Below, one piece after another: positions 1 to 8,319 of a stretch of DNA of 45,076 nucleotides. The stretch covers positions 1 to 45,076 of the forward strand of contig RZYO01000008.1 in the NCBI GenBank assembly GCA_009930325.1. The letters are read 5' to 3'. The position numbers and the translations under genes were made by a program. Source of the stretch: Spirochaetia bacterium. Its GTDB lineage: Bacteria; Spirochaetota; Spirochaetia; Sphaerochaetales; Sphaerochaetaceae. The notes under the pieces are model-generated. The model searched no databases. It saw only the letters and a program-made list of their open reading frames with translations, and was not told the DNA's origin. Each line of letters begins with the position of its first letter. The first letter of the stretch is position 1.

Positions 1-1
1 C

Positions 2-178
2 TATGATGCTATTATGGCAACTAGAACATACAATATTAGCAATGCAAAAACTGAGGCTTTAAATAACAAAATAAAACTCTGTATTAGAAGAGCTTACGGG
101 TTTAGAAACATAAATAATTTACTCAATTCTGTACTTTTGGTTTGTAGCAACATAAAAATCCCTTTAGCTAATAGATAA
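2..178 (+). mobile_element. C-terminal fragment of an ISL3-family transposase (cut by window edge)
   Basis: An open frame enters from the left edge and stops with TAA at 176-178, giving about 58 residues. It contains the stretch SNAKTEALNNKIKLCIRRAYGF, abbreviated here to its core NAKTE..NNKIK..RRAYGFRN, which matches the conserved C-terminal end of ISL3-type DDE transposases (the region around the last catalytic acidic residue, usually N-A-x-x-E-x-x-N-x-x-I-K). The following bases carry a matching terminal inverted repeat. The rest of the element lies outside the window, so whether it is intact cannot be judged. The family call rests on motif recognition only. Confidence 0.75.
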
Positions 179-221
179 AATCAGTTAACAAAGGGACTTA
201 ACAAGAGAATTAATAGGATTT

Positions 222-246
222 AACCCACAAATAGTTTAGAAGAGCC
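222..246 (+). repeat. Probable right terminal inverted repeat of the ISL3-type element
   Basis: Read on the minus strand, the 25 bases begin GGCTCTTC and continue AAACTATTTGTGGGTT. A GG(C/G)TCTT start is typical of ISL3-family ends. It lies 43 bases after the transposase stop, as expected for the right end. The following bases (from 247) are T/A only, which fits the AT-rich targets of this family. The 8-base target duplication cannot be confirmed because the left end is missing. Confidence 0.6.
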
Positions 247-457
247 TTTTTTTAAATTAATTTAAAAATTTTTTTTAAATATAATGAATATTTTTTTTAA
301 AATAATAAAAATATTTTTTTTATATTATTTTTCATAAACAATTAGATAAAAAAATATTTTTTTGAATTTTTATTAACTTTTTTGGCATAAAATATGATAG
401 TAGTTGAATGCTATTGTATGTTTTTGTATGATATTTACATATACATAAATTTATCCC

Positions 458-486
458 TTGTTGCAATTTGTTGCATTATGTATATT
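458..486 (+). promoter_or_regulatory. Candidate distal promoter of oadGAB
   Basis: TTGTTG at 458-463 and TATATT at 481-486 are separated by 17 bases, a sigma70-like arrangement about 150 bases before oadG. It would leave a leader of roughly 140 bases. Confidence 0.4.
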
Positions 487-543
487 CTTATTGGAAAAAA
501 AAATACACTTATTTTTAAGTCAAATTTTTAACTATATTATACC

Positions 544-572
544 TTGAAATTGAGTTCACTTCTCATTATTAT
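544..572 (+). promoter_or_regulatory. Candidate proximal promoter of oadGAB
   Basis: TTGAAA at 544-549 and TATTAT at 567-572 are separated by 17 bases, about 60 bases before the oadG start. Either this pair or the distal one could be the main promoter. Confidence 0.45.
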
Positions 573-632
573 ACATAAGGAGTATTTCAGAAATGGAGTA
601 TATCAAAAACATACAATAATTCAGGAGTTCGT

Positions 633-914
633 ATGATTTTATTGACACAAGTAACAAATGACCAACTCGTCGCTCAGCTACAAAATGGTGTCACACTCAC
701 GCTTTTAGGAATGGGAACAGTTCTTCTTTTCCTTGTTGTATTAATTTTTGTAACAAAAGGCTTAAGTTCTTTTGTAAAAAAAATTGAAGCAAAAAGACCT
801 CAAGTTGCTGTAGCTACAGCAAAGAGTTCTAGCTCTAATGCAGCCCCAAAAGTTAGTGCTGACGCAGAAATCGCAGCCGCAATCGCAGCAGCTGTCGCAA
901 AGTCCCGAGAATAA
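633..914 (+). CDS. oadG: Oxaloacetate decarboxylase-type Na+ pump, gamma subunit (OadG)
   Basis: This 93-residue protein is the small membrane subunit of a biotin-dependent, sodium-pumping decarboxylase. In the known enzymes the gamma subunit anchors the alpha subunit to the membrane beta subunit and helps assembly. One hydrophobic segment lies at about residues 18-42 (GVTLTLLGMGTVLLFLVVLIF), with its core at residues 23-40. It is followed by a basic stretch and an Ala/Ser/Lys-rich tail rich in AAAIAAA repeats, the usual OadG plan. The ATG is preceded by AGGAG at 623-627. oadA follows after 17 bases and then oadB, so the three form one operon. The function call relies mainly on this order because OadG sequences diverge strongly. 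Confidence 0.85.
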   Translation: MILLTQVTNDQLVAQLQNGVTLTLLGMGTVLLFLVVLIFVTKGLSSFVKKIEAKRPQVAVATAKSSSSNAAPKVSADAEIAAAIAAAVAKSRE

Positions 915-931
915 ATAAAAGGAATAAGTTG

Positions 932-3019
932 ATGAAAAAGAAAGTTGATTTTATGTGTACCGCCTTTAGAGACGGTTTCCAATCAGTATACGGTGCCCGT
1001 GTATTCACAAAAGATTTCATGCCAGCTGTAGCAGCAGCTAAAGAAGCAGGAATTAATCATTTTGAAGCTGGTGGTGGAGCTCGTTTCCAATCACTTTATT
1101 TCTATAGCAATGAAGATGCTTTTGAAATGATGGATGAATTTAGACGTGTAGCTGGTCCAGATGCAGATTTACAAACTCTTTCAAGAGGTGTAAACGTTGT
1201 TGGATTAGATTCACAACCAAGAGACATTATTAAATTACATGCTCAAATGTTCAAAAAGCATGGAATTTCTACAATCCGTAACTTTGATGCTTTAAATGAT
1301 GTTAACAATCTAATCGACAGTGGAAAAGCTATTCACGATGCCGGTTTAAAACATGAAGTTACTGTTACAATGATGAGCTTACCACCAAATACAGAAGGTG
1401 CTCATGACCCAGATTTCTATGAAATGGTATTAAGACAAATTTTAGATGCTGGTATTCCTTTTGATTCAGTTTGTTTTAAAGATGCTTCTGGTACTTCTAC
1501 TCCTAAGACTATTTTTGAAACAATAAAAAGAGCAAGAAAAATATTAGGCAAAGACGTTCATATTGTTATGCATAGCCATGAAACAGCTGGTGTATCAATC
1601 CAACAATATATGAGTGCTATTGAAGCTGGTGCTAACCAAGTAGACTTATCAATGTCTCCAGTTTCTGGTGGTACTTGTCAACCTGACATCATTACAATGT
1701 GGCATGCTTTACGTGGTACTGATTATGATTTAGGTATTGATATTGAAAAAGTTAAAAAAGCAGAAAGTGTTTTTGAAGAATGTATGAAAGATTACATGAT
1801 TCCACCTGAAGCTACAAAAGTTAACCCAAACATTCCTTTCTTCCCACTCCCAGGTGGTGCATTAACTGCAAATACTCAAATGCTTCGCGATAACAATTTA
1901 ATGGATAAATATCCAGAAATTGTAAAAGCAATGGGTGAAACAGTTGCTAAAGGTGGTTTCGGAACTTCTGTTACTCCAGTTTCTCAATTCTATTTCCAAC
2001 AAGCTTTCAATAACGTAATGTTTGGACCTTGGAAAAAAATTGCTGAAGGTTATGGAAAAATGGTTCTTGGTTACTTTGGTAAGACTCCAGTTGCTCCAGA
2101 TGCAGAAATTGTAAAAATTGCAGCTGAACAATTAGGTTTAGAACCTACAACTAAAAAAGTTGTTGATATCAACGATGCAGACCCTAAAAAAGGTCGCGAA
2201 GTAGCTATTAAAATGCTTGAAGCTGAAAACCTTGAAACAACAGAAGAAAATATCTTTATTGCTTCTGCATGTAAAGAAAAAGGTATTTTATATCTAACAG
2301 GTAAATCAAAAGTTAATGGTATTAGAAAAATTGACAGAGAAGCTGAAGCTGCTAAGAAAAACGGTGAATTCACTGTTACTGTTAACGGTAAAGCTTATGG
2401 CGTTAAACTTGGAAAATCTGATGCACAAGTTAACGGTGTTTCATACCCACTTTCTGTTAAAGACGGAATTGATGCTCAAGCTATTGCACAAGCAGCTCCT
2501 GTTGCTTCAGCAACTGTATCAACTCAAAGTGTTAACATTGTAGCTCCAATGCCTGGTTTAATTCTAAAAACTAACGTAAAAGTTGGTGATACAGTTAAGA
2601 AGAATCAATGTGTTATGGTAATGGAAGCTATGAAAATGGAAAATGAGATCTTTGCTCCATGTGATGGTACAATTACTGCAATTAAAGTTGATAATGGGGA
2701 TCAATGCCAAGCTGATGATGTATTAATCGTTATTGGTGGCGCAGCAGCTCCTGCAACATCTGTAGAATCAGCTCCAGTTGCAACTTCAGCTCCAGCTACT
2801 GCTGGTGGAGAATCAATTGTAGCTCCAATGCCTGGTTTAGTTTTACGCCTAAATGTAAAACAAGGTGACGCTGTAAAGAAAAACCAATGCGTTATGGTAA
2901 TGGAAGCTATGAAAATGGAAAATGAAATCTTTGCTCCATGCGATGGTGTAGTGAATAAAATTTGTGTAAGTCAAGGTGACCAACTTAACGCAGATGACGA
3001 ATTAATGGTTATCGGCTAA
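932..3019 (+). CDS. oadA: Oxaloacetate decarboxylase alpha subunit with two tandem biotinyl domains
   Basis: The cytoplasmic carboxyltransferase subunit moves CO2 from oxaloacetate (or a related 2-oxoacid/acyl substrate) to protein-bound biotin. I start at ATG 932 (695 aa): GGA at 921-923 is well spaced, whereas the in-frame TTG at 929 is too close. The TIM-barrel carboxyltransferase domain has the metal-site Asp14 (FRDGFQS), the carbamylated-Lys candidate Lys183 (CFKDASG) and the zinc ligands His214/His216 (MHSHE). The conserved PYC/OADA domain follows. The C terminus has two biotinyl domains, about 538-602 and 631-695, each with the AMKM motif (Lys568 and Lys661), joined by an Ala/Pro/Thr linker. 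Single-domain OadA is the norm, so the second copy is notable. Methylmalonyl-CoA or glutaconyl-CoA decarboxylases use different alpha subunits. Confidence 0.92.
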   Translation: MKKKVDFMCTAFRDGFQSVYGARVFTKDFMPAVAAAKEAGINHFEAGGGARFQSLYFYSNEDAFEMMDEFRRVAGPDADLQTLSRGVNVVGLDSQPRDIIKLHAQMFKKHGISTIRNFDALNDVNNLIDSGKAIHDAGLKHEVTVTMMSLPPNTEGAHDPDFYEMVLRQILDAGIPFDSVCFKDASGTSTPKTIFETIKRARKILGKDVHIVMHSHETAGVSIQQYMSAIEAGANQVDLSMSPVSGGTCQPDIITMWHALRGTDYDLGIDIEKVKKAESVFEECMKDYMIPPEATKVNPNIPFFPLPGGALTANTQMLRDNNLMDKYPEIVKAMGETVAKGGFGTSVTPVSQFYFQQAFNNVMFGPWKKIAEGYGKMVLGYFGKTPVAPDAEIVKIAAEQLGLEPTTKKVVDINDADPKKGREVAIKMLEAENLETTEENIFIASACKEKGILYLTGKSKVNGIRKIDREAEAAKKNGEFTVTVNGKAYGVKLGKSDAQVNGVSYPLSVKDGIDAQAIAQAAPVASATVSTQSVNIVAPMPGLILKTNVKVGDTVKKNQCVMVMEAMKMENEIFAPCDGTITAIKVDNGDQCQADDVLIVIGGAAAPATSVESAPVATSAPATAGGESIVAPMPGLVLRLNVKQGDAVKKNQCVMVMEAMKMENEIFAPCDGVVNKICVSQGDQLNADDELMVIG

Positions 3020-3033
3020 GGAGAGTTTTAGAT

Positions 3034-4236
3034 ATGATTGGACAAGCATTTTCCCAATTATGGCAAACAACCGGTATTGTTGGTTTTCTAGGACTAGCTG
3101 GTAGCGAATTTGGCTTAGGCAACCTTGCAATGATAATAATCGGATTAGTATTATTATTTCTTGCAATTAGCAAAGGCTTTGAACCACTTCTCTTAGTTCC
3201 AATTGGATTTGGTTGTATATTAAGTAATATCCCTTTAGCATATATTGCAGGAATTGATCCTAACAATGGTGCTGCTGGATTTATTAAATTATTATTTGAT
3301 AGTGGGCTGTCTTCTGGTTTATTCCCAATCCTTATTTTCATGGGTGTTGGTGCTATGACAGACTTCGGACCATTAATCGCAAACCCTAAAACATTAATTT
3401 TAGGTGCTGCAGCTCAATTTGGTATTTTCATTGCTCTATTAGGTGCTTTGGCTTTATCCTTTATTCCTGGTATTTCATTTGATTTACATGCAGCAGCTTC
3501 AATTGGTATAATCGGTGGTGCTGATGGACCAACAGCTATTTATGTAACTAGTAGATTAAAACCTGAATTATTAGGTTCAATCGCAGTAGCTGCATATTCT
3601 TATATGGCTTTAGTTCCTATTATTCAACCACCTATTATGAGAGCATTAACTAGTGAAAGCGAACGTAAAATAAAAATGAAACAATTACGTCCAGTTTCAA
3701 AGTTAGAAAAGATTTTATTCCCAATTGCAGTATTATTAGTTTGTGCACTATTATTACCTTCAGCAACTCCTTTATTAGGTGCTTTAATGTTTGGTAACCT
3801 TGCAAAAGAATGTGGTGTTGTAACTAGATTAAGCGATACAATGCAAAATGCATTAATGAATATTGTAACAATATTCTTAGGATTATCAGTTGGTTCAAAA
3901 ATGGAAGCTTCTCACTTCTTAAACTTAAATACTTTAGGTATTTTATTATTAGGAATGGTTGCTTTCTCAATTGGAACAGCCTCAGGTGTATTAATTGCAA
4001 AATTAATGAATAAAATTGATAAAAATCATCCTGTTAACCCATTAATTGGTTCTGCAGGTGTATCTGCTGTACCTATGGCTGCACGTGTATCAAGTAAGGT
4101 TGGTCAAGAAGAAGACCCACATAACTTCTTATTAATGCATGCTATGGGACCAAACGTAGCAGGTGTTATTGGTTCTGCTGTAGCAGCTGGTGTTTTATTA
4201 GCTGTAGTTCCAACTATGGAAGTATTACCTTTATAA
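3034..4236 (+). CDS. oadB: Na+-pumping decarboxylase beta subunit (OadB)
   Basis: This is the integral membrane subunit that decarboxylates carboxybiotin and exports Na+. It has 400 residues with around ten hydrophobic segments. The family motif [11 protein letters not shown] contains Asp164, equivalent to the Asp essential for Na+ translocation in Klebsiella OadB. A second conserved motif, [13 protein letters not shown], lies near the C terminus. AAGGAG overlaps the oadA stop, so translation of the two is coupled. A clear terminator 22 bases after the stop closes the operon. Sequence alone cannot separate the oxaloacetate-specific from the methylmalonyl-CoA-type beta subunit; the neighbouring OadA decides for oxaloacetate. 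Confidence 0.92.
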   Translation: MIGQAFSQLWQTTGIVGFLGLAGSEFGLGNLAMIIIGLVLLFLAISKGFEPLLLVPIGFGCILSNIPLAYIAGIDPNNGAAGFIKLLFDSGLSSGLFPILIFMGVGAMTDFGPLIANPKTLILGAAAQFGIFIALLGALALSFIPGISFDLHAAASIGIIGGADGPTAIYVTSRLKPELLGSIAVAAYSYMALVPIIQPPIMRALTSESERKIKMKQLRPVSKLEKILFPIAVLLVCALLLPSATPLLGALMFGNLAKECGVVTRLSDTMQNALMNIVTIFLGLSVGSKMEASHFLNLNTLGILLLGMVAFSIGTASGVLIAKLMNKIDKNHPVNPLIGSAGVSAVPMAARVSSKVGQEEDPHNFLLMHAMGPNVAGVIGSAVAAGVLLAVVPTMEVLPL

Positions 4237-4257
4237 AAAAATAATTTTTCACATATT

Positions 4258-4289
4258 CCCTGCTATTTAATATTTAGCAGGGTTTTTTT
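4258..4289 (+). terminator. Rho-independent terminator of oadGAB
   Basis: CCCTGCTA (4258-4265) pairs perfectly with TAGCAGGG (4275-4282) across a 9-base loop and is followed by T7. Confidence 0.9.
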
Positions 4290-4348
4290 GTCACTAATTA
4301 CTCACTTTTGTGTTATATATGTTATAAAGACATTATAAGGAGTCATTG

Positions 4349-5065
4349 ATGAAAAATAAAATTACTTTAATATTAAGTATAATTTTTATTTCGATTGTTC
4401 TTACCTCTTGTTTAAATTCTAAACAACTTAATGAGAATGAGAAGTATATTTCAGTATCAGCTAATGGAGAAGTAACTTTAAGTCCAGATATAGCAACTTT
4501 TAATGTACAAGTTGATGAGACACAAAAAACAACAAGTTTAGCATTAAATGAAGCAAATAAAAAAATGTCACAGGTATTAAAGATATTATATAAATATGAA
4601 ATAGCTGATAAAGATATTTCAACAAATTCGATAAACCTTAACCCTCAATACAATTGGGAAGATGGAAAACAAATATTAATTGGACAAAATGCAAGACAAA
4701 GCATAAATGTAAAATTAAAAGATATTACAAAACTTGGTAAAATCATTGATGAAATAAGTGAAATATCTAATATTAATTTATATTCAATTAATTTTGATAA
4801 AGAAGATAAGACTATGGCTTATCAAGAAGCAAGAGCACTAGCGGTAAAAAATGCAATTGATAAAGCAAAAATTTTAACAAGTGCTGCAAATATGGAACTT
4901 GGAGAGCCTATAAGTATATCAGAAGGAAGTACTCCTTCTTATGTATATGATAGACTAAATTCTTCAAAAATGATGATGGCAGAATCAGCTTCTTATCAAA
5001 CTCAAACACCTACTGGAGAATTAACAATTTCCACAAGTGTAAATATTATTTTTGAAATGAAATAA
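4349..5065 (+). CDS. SIMPL-domain (DUF541) lipoprotein
   Basis: This 238-residue predicted lipoprotein begins at ATG 4349, with AAGGAG at 4337-4342; an in-frame TTG three bases upstream is less well placed. The signal peptide ends in the lipobox LTSC (Cys21). The mature part starts ISVSANGEVTLSPDIATFNVQV, whose core VSANGEVTLSPDIATF is the typical opening of SIMPL/DUF541 domains. These domains form oligomeric periplasmic or surface proteins in other bacteria, with roles ranging from stress tolerance to signalling; no reaction is known here. It stands alone, between the oad terminator and its own terminator. The fold assignment is confident, the role is not. Confidence 0.82.
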   Translation: MKNKITLILSIIFISIVLTSCLNSKQLNENEKYISVSANGEVTLSPDIATFNVQVDETQKTTSLALNEANKKMSQVLKILYKYEIADKDISTNSINLNPQYNWEDGKQILIGQNARQSINVKLKDITKLGKIIDEISEISNINLYSINFDKEDKTMAYQEARALAVKNAIDKAKILTSAANMELGEPISISEGSTPSYVYDRLNSSKMMMAESASYQTQTPTGELTISTSVNIIFEMK

Positions 5066-5076
5066 GAAGAATAAAC

Positions 5077-5102
5077 AAAAAAGGGCTTAAGGCCCTTTTT
5101 TT
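5077..5102 (+). terminator. Terminator after the SIMPL lipoprotein gene
   Basis: AAGGGC pairs with GCCCTT around a short TTAAG loop (5081-5097), flanked by an A-run and followed by T7. Confidence 0.85.
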
Positions 5103-5126
5103 ATCGACTAAAATATAAGAAATAAA

Positions 5127-5132
5127 TATAAT
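5127..5132 (+). promoter_or_regulatory. -10 box of a putative leaderless transcript
   Basis: A perfect TATAAT ends 6 bases before the ATG at 5139 and there is no Shine-Dalgarno sequence in between. A transcript starting 6-7 bases after the box would begin at the start codon. No good -35 box is visible. Confidence 0.5.
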
Positions 5133-5138
5133 AAAAGC

Positions 5139-5677
5139 ATGAAAATATATATTACAAGACACGGACAAACAAATTTTAATAAAGAAAGAAAAGTTTGCGG
5201 ATTATCAGATATTGAATTAAATGAAAACGGGTTAAACCAAGCAGAAATACTTAAACAAAAAATAATCAAAAAGAATCTAAATTTTGATTATATTTTTGTC
5301 TCTCCATTAAAAAGAGCAAGAGCAACTGTAGCTTCTATTGAACAATTTTTTAATAAGAAAGCAATCATTGATAATAGATTAATAGAATTTAATTTTGGCG
5401 AAAAAGAAGCTTGTGATTTTGATGATCCTCTATTCAGAAAAAAAGAGAAGAGCCTTTTATGTATTTTGAAAAGGGAGAATCAATGGTAAAAGCGGCAAGT
5501 AGAGTATATAGTTTTTTAGATGATTTAATAAAAAATTATGAAAAAGATGCTTCGATATTAATAGTAAGTCATGCTACTACTTCCAAATTAATTAATTCAT
5601 ATTTTGTTTCACAAAGCCTTGAAGAATTTAACAGTTTTAAAATAAGTAATTGCGAACTTATAGAATATACTATTTAA
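5139..5677 (+). pseudogene. Histidine phosphatase (phosphoglycerate-mutase superfamily), frameshifted at an A7 run
   Basis: The first frame (5139-5489) has the phosphohistidine motif TRHGQTNFN (His8) and FVSPLKRARAT, then leaves the family and stops. The second frame (visible from 5459) carries the rest, including the C-terminal catalytic region ILIVSHATTSKL. Joining them at the A7 run (5438-5444) gives DPLFRKKREEPFMYFEKGES and a normal length of about 179 residues. The change is equivalent to one missing A, or to a -1 slip on the in-frame heptamer A AAA AAA. The gene could therefore be a recent pseudogene, a sequencing or assembly error, or a gene expressed through slippage. A likely substrate is a small phosphorylated metabolite, as in cobalamin or phosphoglycerate phosphatases, but it cannot be specified. 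It has no Shine-Dalgarno sequence and TATAAT sits 6 bases upstream. Confidence 0.75.
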
Positions 5678-5690
5678 ATTAAAGAAAAAC

Positions 5691-5714
5691 CTAACGTAAT
5701 ATTTTTTTCGTTAG
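5691..5714 (+). terminator. Weak inverted repeat after the phosphatase gene
   Basis: CTAACG (5691-5696) pairs with CGTTAG (5709-5714). The T-run is in the loop and the downstream stretch is A/T-rich rather than a clean T-tract, so terminator function is uncertain. Confidence 0.35.
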
Positions 5715-5800
5715 ATAAAAATCATAATTTTTTTATTAATTTTAAAGTTTATACTTGTAAGATTTTTTAACAATTCATATGGTTTTCATCGGAGGATTTA

Positions 5801-6826
5801 ATGAAAAAATTATCTTTATTATTTTTATTTATATTTTTAACTATTTTTCCATTATCAGCTAGTGGAAATAAAGAAGAAGTAACCACAAAAAAAGATTTTT
5901 CAATTTTAGTATTTATAAGTGGTAACTTAGCAGGGAGCCCACCTTATCAAAAACTAAATGATGGTGCTATTGAATTTTCAAAAAAACATGAAAATATAAA
6001 AATCAAAACTTATGAAGCTGGATTTAATCAAGCTGAATGGGAATCTCAATTAACAAGTCTTGTTGCAACAAATCTATATGATATAGTTCTAACAACTAAT
6101 CCATCTCTATCTGAAATTTGTGACAAAATTTCAAAGAAATTTCCCAACCAAAAATTCTTAATTACTGATGCATATTTTGAAGGAAATCCTAACATAGCAA
6201 CATTTGAATTTAATCAATATCAACAATCATATATTTTAGGTAGATTGGCAGCTATGATTTCAAGGAGTAATCTAAAAGGAATAAGAAATACAAATAAATT
6301 AGGCTTTGTATTATCACAAGAATATCCTTTAATTACTGAACAAATATTACCTGGATATTTAGATGGCGCTCATAGCATTGATCCTGCCTTCACCCTTGAT
6401 AAAAGAATTATTGGTAACTGGTATGATGCCGATAAGGCAAGTGAATTAACTTCATCCATAATTAATAATGGGTCAGATGTTATTGCAACAATAAGTGGAA
6501 GTGCTTCAATAGGTGTAATAAATAGTGCTAAAGAAAACAATGCTTATATAGTATTCCATAATGACAATATATATAATCAAGCTCCAGGAGTAGTTCTAGG
6601 TTGTGGCGCTATGAATCAAGATAAATTAGCTCTAAAAATATTGGATGATGCTTATAACAACAAGATTAATTGGGGACAAGCTGAAGTAGAATCTATAGAT
6701 AGTGGGTTCATTGACTTCTATAGTGAAGATCCAATATTTATTGATAATCTTCCACAATCAATTAGATTAGATTTTATTTCATGGCTAAATGATTTCAGAA
6801 ATGGTATAATTACAATCAACAAATGA
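5801..6826 (+). CDS. BMP/PnrA-family ABC importer substrate-binding protein
   Basis: This 341-residue exported protein has a signal peptide ending LSASGNKEE. There is no lipobox Cys, so signal peptidase I cleavage is likely, a style common in spirochaete binding proteins. The mature part has the two-lobed basic-membrane-protein plan: the opening LVFISG..., an early acidic/aromatic region, the family landmark FNQYQQSYILGRLAAMIS (compare 'xQ.sYLaGvaAgl'), and the late motif GVINSAKENNAYIVFHN. Characterised members (Treponema PnrA, Borrelia BmpA-D) bind purine nucleosides. GGAGG precedes the ATG. The stop overlaps the start of the ATPase gene (ATGA), beginning a five-gene operon ending in a sugar-kinase-type gene, so the ligand may not be a nucleoside. 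Confidence 0.85.
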   Translation: MKKLSLLFLFIFLTIFPLSASGNKEEVTTKKDFSILVFISGNLAGSPPYQKLNDGAIEFSKKHENIKIKTYEAGFNQAEWESQLTSLVATNLYDIVLTTNPSLSEICDKISKKFPNQKFLITDAYFEGNPNIATFEFNQYQQSYILGRLAAMISRSNLKGIRNTNKLGFVLSQEYPLITEQILPGYLDGAHSIDPAFTLDKRIIGNWYDADKASELTSSIINNGSDVIATISGSASIGVINSAKENNAYIVFHNDNIYNQAPGVVLGCGAMNQDKLALKILDDAYNNKINWGQAEVESIDSGFIDFYSEDPIFIDNLPQSIRLDFISWLNDFRNGIITINK

Positions 6827-8319
6827 TTAATTCAATATCAGTAAAAAATGTATCAAAATTCTATAAAAGTGTTGGCACCTTAGCACTAAACAACATTTCA
6901 ACATCATTTAAAATGGGAGAAATAACTGCAATTGCTGGTGAAAATGGTGCTGGTAAGTCAACACTTGTTAAAATGCTCTTTGGCCTTGTAAAACCAGATC
7001 AAGGAGAAATATTTATCGATAAAAATCCAATTAATTTTAAAAGTTCTCAAGAAGCTATAAACAATAAAATAGGTATGGTATTTCAACATTTTAAACTTAT
7101 TGAAGAATTAACAATTGCCCAAAATATTGCTTTAACAATAGAAAAGAAAAAATATCATTTTTTTACAGATAACAATAAAATTATTGAAGAAGTACAAAGT
7201 CTTATTGATAAATACAACTTTAAATTAAATGCAAACACATTAGTTAAAAATTTAACAACCGGTGAAAAACAAGTTGTAGAAATATTAAAAATGCTTTATA
7301 GAGAAGCAGAAATTCTTATTTTTGATGAACCTACCGCAATATTAAGTGAAAATGAAGCATCAAAGTTATTTAAAACCATAAAACATTTAAAAAGTAAAAA
7401 TAAATGTATCATTTTAATAACTCACAAATTAAAAGAAATACTAAATGTTTGTGATAAAGTAATTATTTTAAGAAAAGGGAATTTAATTTCTGAGCATTCT
7501 ACAAGAGAAATAAATGAAGAAACTTTAACCAAATTAATGATTGGAGATGAAGAAATATTAAATCCTTCAATAATTCACAAAAGACTTAGCGATAATGTAG
7601 TTCTTGAATTTAAAGATATTTCATTAAAAAAACATTCTCAAGATAAATATATGCTAAGTAATATAAGTTTTGATTTACATCAAGGTGAAATTCTTGGCTT
7701 TTGTGCTGTAAGTGGAAACGGGAAAGGAGTATTAGAAGCTGTTTTAGGAGGAATGATGACCATTTCATCAGGATCTATATTATATAATAAAGAAGATATA
7801 ACTACTCTTAAAGCTCCAGAATTAAGAAAAAAAGGTTTGGCTTTTGTACCCTCAGATAGAAATTTTTATGGATCAGCTTTATCTGCATCATTAAGTGAAA
7901 ATCTAATTATAAATAAAAGAAATTTACTTAACCAAAAAAGTAAAATTGCTAAAGGCTTTATTGCAAGATATAGTATAAAAGGTTTGGAAAATCAAAAAAT
8001 GGGAACATTAAGTGGTGGCAATATTCAAAAAGCAATAGTTGCAAGAGAAATTGACAATATGAGAGATTATATAGTGTTCTCAAACCCTACATGGGGTTTA
8101 GACTTAAAATCTACAAATTTTATTCACTCAAAAATCCTTGAATTAAAACAACAAAATAAAGCAATTATTTTATTATCTTCTGATTTGGATGAAATAATTA
8201 AACTAAGTGATAAAATAAATGTTATATTTGAAGGGAAGATTTGTAAGACTTTTGATAATAATGAAGAAATATCAAAAAAAGAAATAGGCAAATATATGTT
8301 AGGGAAAAAGTTAACATGA
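6823..8319 (+). CDS. Duplicated ABC ATPase of a BMP-type (nucleoside/sugar) importer
   Basis: This 498-residue cytoplasmic energy subunit has two ABC domains in one chain, the RbsA/YufO layout. The N-terminal domain has Walker A GENGAGKST (39-47), Q-loop VFQHFKL, a variant signature LTTGEKQ and Walker B ILIFDEPTA. The C-terminal domain has a degenerate Walker A region (VSGNGKGVLE), a good signature LSGGNIQKA and a Walker B-like IVFSNPTWGLD in which the catalytic acidic residue is replaced. Asymmetric domains are normal in this family. It overlaps the preceding gene and the following permease gene by 4 bases each (ATGA), indicating coupled translation. Confidence 0.9.
   Translation: MINSISVKNVSKFYKSVGTLALNNISTSFKMGEITAIAGENGAGKSTLVKMLFGLVKPDQGEIFIDKNPINFKSSQEAINNKIGMVFQHFKLIEELTIAQNIALTIEKKKYHFFTDNNKIIEEVQSLIDKYNFKLNANTLVKNLTTGEKQVVEILKMLYREAEILIFDEPTAILSENEASKLFKTIKHLKSKNKCIILITHKLKEILNVCDKVIILRKGNLISEHSTREINEETLTKLMIGDEEILNPSIIHKRLSDNVVLEFKDISLKKHSQDKYMLSNISFDLHQGEILGFCAVSGNGKGVLEAVLGGMMTISSGSILYNKEDITTLKAPELRKKGLAFVPSDRNFYGSALSASLSENLIINKRNLLNQKSKIAKGFIARYSIKGLENQKMGTLSGGNIQKAIVAREIDNMRDYIVFSNPTWGLDLKSTNFIHSKILELKQQNKAIILLSSDLDEIIKLSDKINVIFEGKICKTFDNNEEISKKEIGKYMLGKKLT

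Larger units (their letters stand above)
247..632. other. AT-rich intergenic region holding the oad operon promoters
   Basis: No gene is supported here. From 247 to about 375 the sequence is nearly pure A/T, with repeated ATATTTTTTTT-like runs and a palindromic A7-T-A-T7-like stretch near 354-370. From 458 on there are two promoter-like pairs leading into oadG. A tiny ORF (593-619, peptide MEYIKNIQ) preceded by AAGGAG at 577-582 is visible, but I do not call it a gene. Confidence 0.6.

Noticed and set aside
260-375. AT-rich ATATTTTTTTT repeats as a replication origin or MITE
   Set aside because: There are no DnaA boxes, no terminal repeats and no nearby dnaA/dnaN; simple AT-rich intergenic DNA suffices.
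593-619. Eight-codon ORF (MEYIKNIQ) with AAGGAG upstream, before oadG
   Set aside because: The Shine-Dalgarno sequence would lie at the start point of the better proximal promoter, there is no codon bias or terminator pointing to attenuation, and such short ORFs occur by chance.
2071-2373. Minus-strand open frame inside oadA, and similar frames opposite other genes
   Set aside because: These lie entirely within strongly conserved genes, have no ribosome-binding sites and encode no recognisable proteins.
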